Notes under the pieces: generated by a model | Told to the model about the DNA's origin: nothing | Database searches by the model: none | The model's input: the letters and a program-made list of their open reading frames with translations, nothing else | Source of the DNA: Limosilactobacillus gastricus DSM 16045 | GTDB lineage: Bacteria; Bacillota; Bacilli; Lactobacillales; Lactobacillaceae | DNA length: 64,000 bases | NCBI RefSeq assembly: GCF_001434365.1 | Contig: NZ_AZFN01000003.1 | Coordinates: 34,889-98,888, forward strand | Direction of reading: 5' to 3' | Part shown: positions 43,809-51,576 of the stretch, in pieces | How positions within the stretch are numbered: position 1 is the first letter of the stretch | How the letters are laid out: each line of letters starts with the position of its first letter | Position numbers and translations under genes: made by a program

Positions 43809-44537
43809 TTAATCTCCATTAATGTTGGTAAAAGTGTTGTAACGTAGATATTGGTAGTGAAAACGCATATTAGACACCTCAAAAGGCGTTCCATCGTCTA
43901 AAAAGAAGACCCCATCCAAAACCGCTACCGGTTCGGTTGGCTTTAAATCCAACAACTCTTGGTCCACGGCTGTTGAAGGTGCTGCCGATACCGAAACATA
44001 AGAGCGGGTAACCGTCTTACCCAAGGCAGCTTCGATATAATTAAAGACCGATCCTTGAACCACTTCTTCTGAAATCGTTGGCGCAATCTTAATCGGGATA
44101 TAACCCGTTTCCAGGATGAAGGGTTGATCATCAATATAGCGAATCCGTTTGATCTCATAGACAAAATCGGTTGGGTTCAAGAATAGGTCCGTTTGAACCT
44201 CTTCGCTGGCCGGGATTACTTGAAAGGACTTAACCTCAATGCACTGGGTTTTTCCGTCGAATTGGTAACTATCCGTAATTCCTAGATTGGATCCTTCATA
44301 AGAAAACATTGCCTGTTTCTTTAAGTATAAAGGGTTAATAAAGGTTCCCGAGCCCCGCTTTTTAAAGATAATGCCTTGGCGCACCAAAATTTCTAAGGCC
44401 CGTTTGATTGAGCTACGGCTAACCGCATACTGTTGACTCAAGCTCCGCTCATCCGGCAGTTTCATTTCCGGGTACTCACCATGCATGATCTTTTGTTTTA
44501 TATCTTTCATGACGGTGCGGTATACTAAATCTACCAT
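43809..44537 (-). CDS. GntR/HutC-family transcriptional regulator
   Basis: A 242-residue regulator. The winged helix spans ~1-72, with LPDERSLSQQYAVSRSSIKRALEILVRQGIIFKKRGSGTF; the UTRA effector domain spans ~95-235. HutC-type members sense sugar phosphates or amino-acid derivatives. AAAGGAG precedes the ATG. It is upstream of a HAD phosphatase and of xfp, and degenerate half-sites of the xfp palindrome (GTCCAATT ~44582, AATTGGATC ~44617) flank its own upstream region. Confidence 0.87.
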   Translation of the reverse strand: MVDLVYRTVMKDIKQKIMHGEYPEMKLPDERSLSQQYAVSRSSIKRALEILVRQGIIFKKRGSGTFINPLYLKKQAMFSYEGSNLGITDSYQFDGKTQCIEVKSFQVIPASEEVQTDLFLNPTDFVYEIKRIRYIDDQPFILETGYIPIKIAPTISEEVVQGSVFNYIEAALGKTVTRSYVSVSAAPSTAVDQELLDLKPTEPVAVLDGVFFLDDGTPFEVSNMRFHYQYLRYNTFTNINGD

Positions 44538-44654
44538 TTAAATTTGACTCCTTTAGTCATTCACTATTTTTATATTATATCAGTCCAATTTATTTGTGGA
44601 TACTAATTACATATTAATTGGATCGAACCACTTTTGCTTACGGAGGTACCAATC

Positions 44655-45152
44655 TTGAGTAAGAAAAAAGGGATCAAAAAGACCCAGGTCGAACAAATTT
44701 TAGATAAACATCATATTCCATATCAGCAGGCTGCTTTTGCGACCACCCAGGATGGCGACAGTGCCCGCTCCTTAAAAATGGATCATCAGGGCATTGATGA
44801 CCATCTCATCTATAAAACCCTTGTTTTGAGGGGGAACGTCACAGGACCGCTGGTCGGCGTCGTGCCCATCGATCGACATCTTGACGAAAAAGCCCTGGCA
44901 CGAGTTTCCGGCAACAAAAAGGTCGAAATGGTCCCCTTAAAGGATCTCTTGAAAACCACCGGTTATGTCCATGGAGCTAATACACCGATCGGGATTTATG
45001 AAAAATACCATTACCCGATCTTTATTGATAATGAAGCTCAAGCAACCCCTACAATTTACGTTTCTTCTGGACAAGTGGGGCGTTCCGTCCAACTCAAGGC
45101 TAGTGATCTAGCCGACCTCGTAGACGCTACCTTTGCCGACTTACAGAAATAG
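44655..45152 (+). CDS. ybaK: Cys-tRNA(Pro) deacylase, YbaK/EbsC family
   Basis: A 165-residue editing protein that frees tRNA(Pro) charged with Cys. It shows the family pattern KTLVLRG, VPIDRHLDEKALARVSG and GYVHGANTPIG. The start is a TTG at 44655, 8 bases after ACGGAGG; the frame's earlier TTG at 44634 would overlap that site. Followed after 3 bases by a membrane protein gene. Confidence 0.87.
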   Translation: MSKKKGIKKTQVEQILDKHHIPYQQAAFATTQDGDSARSLKMDHQGIDDHLIYKTLVLRGNVTGPLVGVVPIDRHLDEKALARVSGNKKVEMVPLKDLLKTTGYVHGANTPIGIYEKYHYPIFIDNEAQATPTIYVSSGQVGRSVQLKASDLADLVDATFADLQK

Positions 45153-45155
45153 CTT

Positions 45156-45902
45156 ATGGAAAATTTAATTAATATCTTCTTTGTAATTTTAATTTGGATC
45201 ATTGCTATCCCCACGACTTTAAGCATCGCCCTTTGTTATGTGGGTCGTCTCAGCAAAACTGCGACCGTTCGCTTTGGTGGATTTTATGGTCAAATTATTT
45301 TTGGTGGAATCGGCGTCATGATCCATGAATTAAGTCACCTATTAATGGCCTTACTTTTTCGTCATCATATTACCGGCTTTCGGTTGCTCCATATCCCGCG
45401 GAAAAACGATCCCAACGATCGCGCCTTAGGATATGTCAACCACACTTGGAATCCGCAAAGTTTTTACCAACAAGTTGGGAACCTTTTTATTGGGATCGCC
45501 CCCCTCTTTGGCGGGATTGCGGCTCTTCTAGCAACTTTTCGTTGGCTGACGCCGGGAATGTACGATTGGTGGTTAACCTTGATGGGCAGTGAACACCTGG
45601 TGATTGCCAATCAAACCCCTTGGTGGCAATATTTAATCGCCATCATCCTAGTAATTCATATTAGCGTGGGTTGTTTTGATCTTAGTCGCGCTGATTTACA
45701 AAATTCCAAGCAAGGCTTAATTGTTGCCCTTGGCTTAGTTGTCGTCATTACTCTTATTTTAAGTTTATTGATGTCGGCAAGTACTTTTCAAACCGCTATC
45801 TTCTCATGGTTCCCAGTGGTTTATTGGGCCTTTGCCTTAGCAATTGCCTGTAATTTATTAGTCTTGTTAGCCTTTTATTTAATGTATCTATTTAAACGTT
45901 AA
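45156..45902 (+). CDS. Integral membrane protein with HELSH zinc-protease-like motif
   Basis: A 248-residue membrane protein with about six hydrophobic segments. Segment 2 holds GVMIHELSHLLMALLF, an HExxH pattern (~57-61) as in membrane-embedded zinc proteases. I do not see the third ligand motif of site-2 proteases (NxxPxxxLDG) nor a CPBP pattern. Between ybaK (3 bases) and pepD (22 bases), apparently one operon. Family not recognised; could be a M50-like or an inactive relative. Confidence 0.65.
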   Translation: MENLINIFFVILIWIIAIPTTLSIALCYVGRLSKTATVRFGGFYGQIIFGGIGVMIHELSHLLMALLFRHHITGFRLLHIPRKNDPNDRALGYVNHTWNPQSFYQQVGNLFIGIAPLFGGIAALLATFRWLTPGMYDWWLTLMGSEHLVIANQTPWWQYLIAIILVIHISVGCFDLSRADLQNSKQGLIVALGLVVVITLILSLLMSASTFQTAIFSWFPVVYWAFALAIACNLLVLLAFYLMYLFKR

Positions 45903-45924
45903 TTCAAGAAAGAAGGTTTTACCT

Positions 45925-47358
45925 ATGTCTCAGTCCTTATCCGCTTGTACCACGGTTTTAGTCGGTAAAAAAGCCACCATTGATGGCTCTACCATGGCTG
46001 CCCGTAATGATGATACTTTTAAGCCCTTAACGCCCCAGCGAGTGGTGGTTTATCCCAAATATAGGCAACACCCGAATCAAGTACATTCGTATTTAAACCA
46101 TTTCGTTGGTGAGCGACCGGCGGAGGGCGCACGTTATCAAGGGGTCCCGAACGTGAATTACGAACAAGAAGGGGTCTTTGATGAAAATGGCTTCAACGAA
46201 TTTAATGTTGGCATGAGCGCCACCGAAAGTGTTTATGCTAACGAACGCGTCCTCGCTTTTGACCCACTAAATACTGAATCTGGGATCAACGAAGACGTGA
46301 TTGTTGCAATGACTCTTCCCTTTATTCACTCTGCCAAAGAAGGGGTCCAATACCTTGGTCAATTAGTTGCCCAATATGGTTCTGCTGAAGGAAATGGGGT
46401 CATTTTCGTTGATCGTGACGATGTCTGGTATATGGAGATCGTTACCGGTCATCACTGGGTCGCCCAACGGATTCCTGATCAAACTTATGCCGTCACCGGT
46501 AATCGGGTCGCCATCCAAGAAGTTGATTTCACCGATCCCCATCAATTCATGTGGTCAGACGGCATCCGTGACTTCGTTGATCAACATCATCTTAATCCTG
46601 ATTTAACGGGCTGGAACTTCCGCCATATTTTTGGGACCGCCACTAGCTTTGATCAACACTACAATACCCCTCGGCAATGGTATGGTCACCGCCTATTAAA
46701 ACCAAGCCTAGAACTAGACCCCACGGATTTCGATCTGCCCTTTATCCAAGAACCTGATCGCAAACTATCCTTAACTGATGTGGAAGCCGTTCTGTCGAGT
46801 CACTATCAAAACACTCCTTATGATCCCTTGGGACATGGGAGTGACGCTGATAAGCATCGATTCCGACCGATTTCATTAAATCGGACCCAAAATTCACATA
46901 TCCTTCAGGTTCGTCCTGACCTACCGGAAGTGGCTTCGACGATCATGTGGATGACGCTGGGTATTCCAACTTTCACTCCCTATGTACCTTTCTTTGGCAA
47001 TGCTGATACCTTAGATGCCGCTTATCGGCTAACGCCGCCAGAAATGAACCTTGATTTCAAGAGTGCCTACTGGATGTACCGAGGACTTTCTATGCTTGTC
47101 GAGAGCCATTATGCCGAGTTTATTCAGGCTGACTACGACTATCTCAAAGGTGCTCGCGAGTATCTGTATCGGTTTGTTGAAGATACCGCGCATCAAACGG
47201 CTGATTTAACTGCCAACGAAGCAATTCAAGTCTTAAATACGGCTTCTACCGAACTAACGACGGAAATGGCCAAGCGCACTAAAAAATTAATGAGCCAACT
47301 AATGATGCAAGGACTCGAATTATCCAAATTAACTTTTAAGATGGATGCTAATTTATAA
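45925..47358 (+). CDS. pepD: C69-family dipeptidase
   Basis: A 477-residue Ntn-hydrolase of the PepD type. The likely nucleophile is Cys8 in SACTTVLVGKKATIDGSTMAARNDD, exposed after removal of a short N-terminal part. Cytoplasmic C69 dipeptidases of lactobacilli split a broad range of dipeptides. Ribosome binding site AGAAGG. Ends in a bidirectional terminator shared with the MDR gene. Confidence 0.9.
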   Translation: MSQSLSACTTVLVGKKATIDGSTMAARNDDTFKPLTPQRVVVYPKYRQHPNQVHSYLNHFVGERPAEGARYQGVPNVNYEQEGVFDENGFNEFNVGMSATESVYANERVLAFDPLNTESGINEDVIVAMTLPFIHSAKEGVQYLGQLVAQYGSAEGNGVIFVDRDDVWYMEIVTGHHWVAQRIPDQTYAVTGNRVAIQEVDFTDPHQFMWSDGIRDFVDQHHLNPDLTGWNFRHIFGTATSFDQHYNTPRQWYGHRLLKPSLELDPTDFDLPFIQEPDRKLSLTDVEAVLSSHYQNTPYDPLGHGSDADKHRFRPISLNRTQNSHILQVRPDLPEVASTIMWMTLGIPTFTPYVPFFGNADTLDAAYRLTPPEMNLDFKSAYWMYRGLSMLVESHYAEFIQADYDYLKGAREYLYRFVEDTAHQTADLTANEAIQVLNTASTELTTEMAKRTKKLMSQLMMQGLELSKLTFKMDANL

Positions 47359-47360
47359 AT

Positions 47361-47408
47361 TAAAATCAGGTCGCTAACCCAAATTAAGGTTTAGCGACCT
47401 GATTTTAA
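47361..47408. terminator. Bidirectional terminator between pepD and the MDR gene
   Basis: TTAAAATCAGGTCGCTAA/TTAGCGACCTGATTTTAA, an 18-bp stem; the MDR stop codon lies inside the 3' arm. Confidence 0.9.
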
Positions 47409-48431
47409 TTTCAGCGAAACTACTGTTTTCATTACGGCAAACTTAATTTTATCAACAAACAACACCGGTTGGGCTTGCCAAGGTTGATTAGGGAGATAAA
47501 CCACCCGGTGCTGATTTTCATACCAATTCTCCTCGTTTAGTTCCGTTAACGGAACTGGATAATTGTCTACCGTAAAGTTTCCGGCAGCAATTAACTGAGC
47601 CAACAAAAATAATTCTTTACCAAAAGTAGCCGCGGCAATACTACCGAGACCAGAACCAAGGAGGCGCAGATTATTGGACCGTAAATAGTTGGCCGGTAAA
47701 GTCACTTTAGGTCCAGCAATGCTCCCAATTTGGACCCACTCTAACAAGCGATCATGCTCTGTCCGTGCAGCTAAAAGGGCCGTCATCAGGTCGGCAGCTG
47801 GCTGACCATACAAGTAATCCAAAACTACATCTACATCCGCATATGGTTGCAGATTTTGTGCTAAGTGATCATCCAGTAAGACCCGCCCATCTAAATTTAA
47901 TTGTTGCAAAGCCTCCGCATTCCGGGCGACACCGATAATCGCTTGGGCGCCTAAATAACGGGAAATTTCAATCGCTAATTTACCGGCATTCCCCGTCGCT
48001 CCTAAAATTAGCACTTTTTTACCTTTAACCCCTGCAGACAATTGTTGCCGAATTGCCATCCACGATGATAAAGCTGGATTCATCGAAGCTGCCAAACTAG
48101 CAGCATCCGTGGATAACGGCAAAGGTAACAGATGGTGTTGATCTACCAAGGTATACTGAGCAAATGACCCGTATTGCCCTTCTGAACCCATAAAATAATA
48201 TAATTTTCCATCGTCAGTTTGGCCAACCCCATCTAACCCTGCTACAAAGCCAGTTGCTTGACCTGCGGAGTAATGACTCCCATTCGCCCGCGAACGGGTC
48301 ACATTATTGATACTGGCCGCTAATACCTTGATTAAAACTTGACCTGCTTGGGGTTGTGGAACTTGGATTTCTTTGATTTGCGGGATCTTATTAAAATCTT
48401 CAACCACCGCAGCTTGCATTGTTGATTTCAT
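47391..48431 (-). CDS. MDR-type zinc-independent alcohol dehydrogenase / quinone reductase
   Basis: A 346-residue medium-chain dehydrogenase. The GroES-like part comes first (GQVLIKVLAASINNVTRSRANG), then the Rossmann part with LGATGNAGKLAIEISRYLGAQ (~145-165). The usual zinc-ligand pattern GHE is absent, which fits the quinone reductase/enoyl reductase side. It is divergent from a MarR gene, with two palindromes between them, so it is probably controlled by that regulator. Substrate unknown. Confidence 0.82.
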   Translation of the reverse strand: MKSTMQAAVVEDFNKIPQIKEIQVPQPQAGQVLIKVLAASINNVTRSRANGSHYSAGQATGFVAGLDGVGQTDDGKLYYFMGSEGQYGSFAQYTLVDQHHLLPLPLSTDAASLAASMNPALSSWMAIRQQLSAGVKGKKVLILGATGNAGKLAIEISRYLGAQAIIGVARNAEALQQLNLDGRVLLDDHLAQNLQPYADVDVVLDYLYGQPAADLMTALLAARTEHDRLLEWVQIGSIAGPKVTLPANYLRSNNLRLLGSGLGSIAAATFGKELFLLAQLIAAGNFTVDNYPVPLTELNEENWYENQHRVVYLPNQPWQAQPVLFVDKIKFAVMKTVVSLKLKSGR

Positions 48432-48455
48432 CAGTTATCATTCCTTTCTTTTTAT

Positions 48456-48521
48456 ATTACCGGTAATTTATTTTAATTATACCTAGTTGTGCTATAATGT
48501 CAATATAAATTACCCGTAATT
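48456..48521. promoter_or_regulatory. Paired operators between MDR and marR genes
   Basis: ATTACCGGTAAT (48456-48467, perfect palindrome) and AATTACCCGTAATT (48508-48521, one mismatch). The marR -10 TATAAT (48493-48498) lies between them. Each start codon has one site close to it. Confidence 0.75.
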
Positions 48522-48537
48522 AAAAAGGAGAATAATT

Positions 48538-49014
48538 ATGATTACTTTCCAAGACCTTCGTCAGGTCCTCCAGCACTTTGATGAAGCTAGCGAATCCCGG
48601 CGACAACAATTAATTCAAACGATTATCCAGGAGCAAGCAACGCCTTTGCCTCAGGACCTTACAGATCGTTTTAATCAGGACCGCTTTTCACATTCTGAGA
48701 TGAAATTACTTTCCTATATCGATAATCACGGCGGCGAATGTTCTTATCAGCAATTAACCCAGGAGCTCGAGCTTTCTCAAGGGATGATTTCGCGTTATGT
48801 GAACCGACTAACTACCAACGGATTATTGGAAAAATTTCATCGTAATGGCAACAAAAAGTCCGTCTATTTAAAAATTACCCCTACTGGCCAGCAAGTCTCT
48901 CATATTCATCTGACCATGCATCGGCGCGAGGATGAATACTATAATCAAATCTTAGAAAAGATTGATGAAAATGACCTGCAAGCAACCCTAAATATCCTAC
49001 AAAAATTATCATAG
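48538..49014 (+). CDS. MarR-family transcriptional regulator
   Basis: A 158-residue winged-helix regulator. The recognition part is CSYQQLTQELELSQGMISRYVNRLTTNGLLEK (~77-108), followed by the beta wing NGNKKSVYLKITPTG. The N-terminal ~50 residues are helical. Likely represses the divergent MDR gene and itself through the two ATTAC-type palindromes. The single Cys76 might be redox-active; that is speculation. Confidence 0.87.
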   Translation: MITFQDLRQVLQHFDEASESRRQQLIQTIIQEQATPLPQDLTDRFNQDRFSHSEMKLLSYIDNHGGECSYQQLTQELELSQGMISRYVNRLTTNGLLEKFHRNGNKKSVYLKITPTGQQVSHIHLTMHRREDEYYNQILEKIDENDLQATLNILQKLS

Positions 49015-49098
49015 AACCTATCAAACAAGCCTTTTCATCCGCTAAATTTGTCGTTACAATAGTATATACAATCTCTTAAATCGAAAGGAAGACCTGCC

Positions 49099-49575
49099 AT
49101 GGATCCACTATATTGCCTTTACATTTCCATCAGTGGAAATACCCGCTCCTTCATGCAACGCCTGAAGGAATACGCCCTCCAACTTCATACTATTAATCCT
49201 GATCAAGATTACCCACTCATTGATCTAAAGGAAATTTCCGATCAATCTATCCCCACTCGCGAAGACCGCCCCTTCTTCGTTTTTGTGCCAACCTACCTCG
49301 ATGGTGGAAACGGGTTTGAAACTGGGACGACGGAAGTTATGACCAATTCCTTTGGTGAATACCTATTAGATGGCGATAACACTGATTTAGTCATGGGTGT
49401 TGTTGGCAGTGGTAACAAGAACTTCAACGAACAATACTGCTTAACGGCTCGGAAGTACGCTAAAGAATGTCACAGTGAGGTCATTGGCGATTACGAACTC
49501 CGCGGTACCGATGAGGATATTGAGCGAATTTACCACCAATTAGTACAAGTAGCCAAGAACTATCGTAATAAGTAA
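49099..49575 (+). CDS. nrdI: NrdI-like flavodoxin
   Basis: A 158-residue flavodoxin-fold protein. The FMN loop is ISISGNTRSFMQRL (~9-22), and the patterns VPTYLDGG and GVVGSGNKNFNEQYCLTARKYA are those of NrdI, which supplies oxidant to activate the dimanganese ribonucleotide reductase NrdF. It stands alone here; nrdE and nrdF are not in the window. AAAGGAAG precedes the ATG. Confidence 0.88.
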   Translation: MDPLYCLYISISGNTRSFMQRLKEYALQLHTINPDQDYPLIDLKEISDQSIPTREDRPFFVFVPTYLDGGNGFETGTTEVMTNSFGEYLLDGDNTDLVMGVVGSGNKNFNEQYCLTARKYAKECHSEVIGDYELRGTDEDIERIYHQLVQVAKNYRNK

Positions 49576-49610
49576 ACAAAAATAGGCCGGGAAACCGACC
49601 TATTTTTGTT
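49576..49610. terminator. Bidirectional terminator after nrdI
   Basis: CAAAAATAGG-CGG-GAAA-CCG-CCTATTTTTG hairpin between convergent genes. Confidence 0.85.
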
Positions 49611-51052
49611 TACTTGTTATTGAGCGCCCAGCGATATGGAAAATTAGGATCATCTAAGGACCATGTTCCGATCACTTGACCATCGGGACCGATTACTTTA
49701 ACAATCGTCGTGGATGAGGATGAATTATTACTCGTTCCACTCTTGGAACACGAACCAGTCGATGAACTTGTTGTGTCTGCCGCGGATAATTGAGATTGCG
49801 CAGCTTTTAAATCAGCCTGAGCCTGGTTAAGCTTTGTTTGAGCTTGGTCTAGCTTCTCTAGAGCGGCTTGATAGGCCGCTTGCGCCTGCGCTAAGCTTGT
49901 TTGTAAGCTAGCGCTTTGACTCGCATCCAGACTAGTCGTGGTTGTCGGTGCGGTCAAAATTGTTTCACCTCCCTTAGCCTGGAAGGTTGCCTGGTCTTTG
50001 ATATAGGCACTGGCATCCGTAATATCAATAATATGAATTCGAGTATATAGATTCCCATCAGCTTCAATCGCATCCGTAGCTACGCCAAGATAAGTAATCC
50101 GTTGATCTGTTGGAGTTTGATCCCGGACAAAGTTATTGTATCTCAAGGTTCCAAGCAAGGAAACCGTATGACCGTAATTCGAATCAGCATCTTGGAAAAG
50201 CATCTGCATAATAGCTGTATAGAGCTGATTTTTCAAATCCGCCATGGTCGTGGTTGTTTCATATTTTCCAGTAGAATCCCAAAGGACATTAATTGCTAGA
50301 TTCTCATAATACTGACTATTGCCACTAGTGGTCGCCAAACCATAGCCGCTCGCCACCGCATTAATCCCACTGTAGTAATGTTGTAAATCAGTATAACGAT
50401 CATTTTGGTATTTATTAGCTACATCAATTGCCATCGCAACAGCTCCCGTCGTGACAACCACCCGACCAGTATAATCAACTAGACCTAACTGTTCCCGCGC
50501 TTGGTTAATCACCTCGGCCGCAAACCAGGATAATTCATCAGCCTGGCTAGTAGTTAAGTTAGTCCAATCGGCAGCGGTCGCTAAGTCACTAGCATCCGTA
50601 TCCGCATATGAATTTAAGGCGTAACCTTGATCAAGTGCTTGCCCCCAAGTTTGCTGAGCAGCACTCAGTTGGGCACTAGTTGCATTGCTATTAGTCAGAA
50701 TCTTTAAATAATCATTCGTCGCACTTTGCATAGCTGCATTCACGGTGACCGTTGGGGTATTCGCTGAACTGGCCGAAGTCGCCGTCAGTTGACTTTGAAC
50801 GTTTTGGACCGCCGCAGAGGTTGAATTGACTGCCGCTTGTGCCTGATCGTATTCACTTTGCGCCTGGTCAACTGCCGTTTGCGCCGAATCCACATCTGAC
50901 TGCGCCGTCTGAGCTGAACTTTGCTGGTTGGTAGCATTTGAGTTAGTAGCGACCGTGCCAGAACTATCCGCTTTGATGGTTGGCGACTGACTCCAGAAAA
51001 TTCCACTCGCCAAGGCAGTTGTTGAAATAAGGGTTAAAATGGTCTTTTTCAT
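49610..51052 (-). CDS. Secreted SEC10/PgrA-like surface protein without anchor
   Basis: A 480-residue secreted protein. The signal peptide spans ~1-28. A first Gln/Ala coiled-coil segment (~45-90), a folded domain (~95-365) with YYENLAIN and YGHTVSLLG like those of CAP/SEC10-PgrA proteins, and a second coiled coil (~380-425) follow, then a Ser-rich linker and the short tail GPDGQVIGTWSLDD. No LPxTG or membrane tail is visible, so it is released or bound non-covalently. Paralogue of the divergent gene at 51577. Family known from plasmid surface exclusion proteins; role here unknown. Confidence 0.78.
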   Translation of the reverse strand: MKKTILTLISTTALASGIFWSQSPTIKADSSGTVATNSNATNQQSSAQTAQSDVDSAQTAVDQAQSEYDQAQAAVNSTSAAVQNVQSQLTATSASSANTPTVTVNAAMQSATNDYLKILTNSNATSAQLSAAQQTWGQALDQGYALNSYADTDASDLATAADWTNLTTSQADELSWFAAEVINQAREQLGLVDYTGRVVVTTGAVAMAIDVANKYQNDRYTDLQHYYSGINAVASGYGLATTSGNSQYYENLAINVLWDSTGKYETTTTMADLKNQLYTAIMQMLFQDADSNYGHTVSLLGTLRYNNFVRDQTPTDQRITYLGVATDAIEADGNLYTRIHIIDITDASAYIKDQATFQAKGGETILTAPTTTTSLDASQSASLQTSLAQAQAAYQAALEKLDQAQTKLNQAQADLKAAQSQLSAADTTSSSTGSCSKSGTSNNSSSSTTIVKVIGPDGQVIGTWSLDDPNFPYRWALNNK

Positions 51053-51576
51053 AATTCACCATCCTTTCTAATTTTGGGGTTGCGTCATTTTAGCATGTCG
51101 TTGCCAATAAATATGTGTATTGAGTTATATACATAAATCAGTGTCAAGCCAGTATTTATCAATGGTTATCGGTTATCAGTCGTCGAAAATTTTTATTCGA
51201 TTATTTGAAGTTATATCAAAAGTTATTTAAAAAGGCGTTTAAACAGGCCCTGCCAAGGATGGCAGGGCTTTCATTATTTTCAAACATATATTTATTTTCT
51301 TAACCTTAAGCCTGACTTTATAAAGCCGAAACTTATTTGATAACACAGAAATCTATTCACAAACCTATAAAAAGATCTTTTTCACAAAATTTATAGTGAA
51401 TTTTCGAAAATAGTGCTAAATTATCTCCGCAACTTAATTATTTTAAATTATTCTTGATATATATCGTTAGTTATCCTACTTTCAGTTAAATTTCTAAATA
51501 AATATAATATATATTAACGCATAACTTTGTGAAAACTGACCCTGGTACCAAGGAGTAAATTCGAAAGGATTTCATT
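51053..51576. other. 524-base divergent intergenic region
   Basis: AT-rich. It contains one orphan hairpin (51247-51268), several short dyads such as ATTTTCGAAAAT (~51402-51413), and presumed promoters of the two surface-protein genes. No further coding frame with an RBS is seen. Confidence 0.55.
51247..51280 (+). terminator. Orphan hairpin with T-rich tail
   Basis: GCCCTGCCA-AGGA-TGGCAGGGC followed by TTTCATTATTTT. No plus-strand gene ends upstream of it, since the neighbouring genes diverge. Confidence 0.55.
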
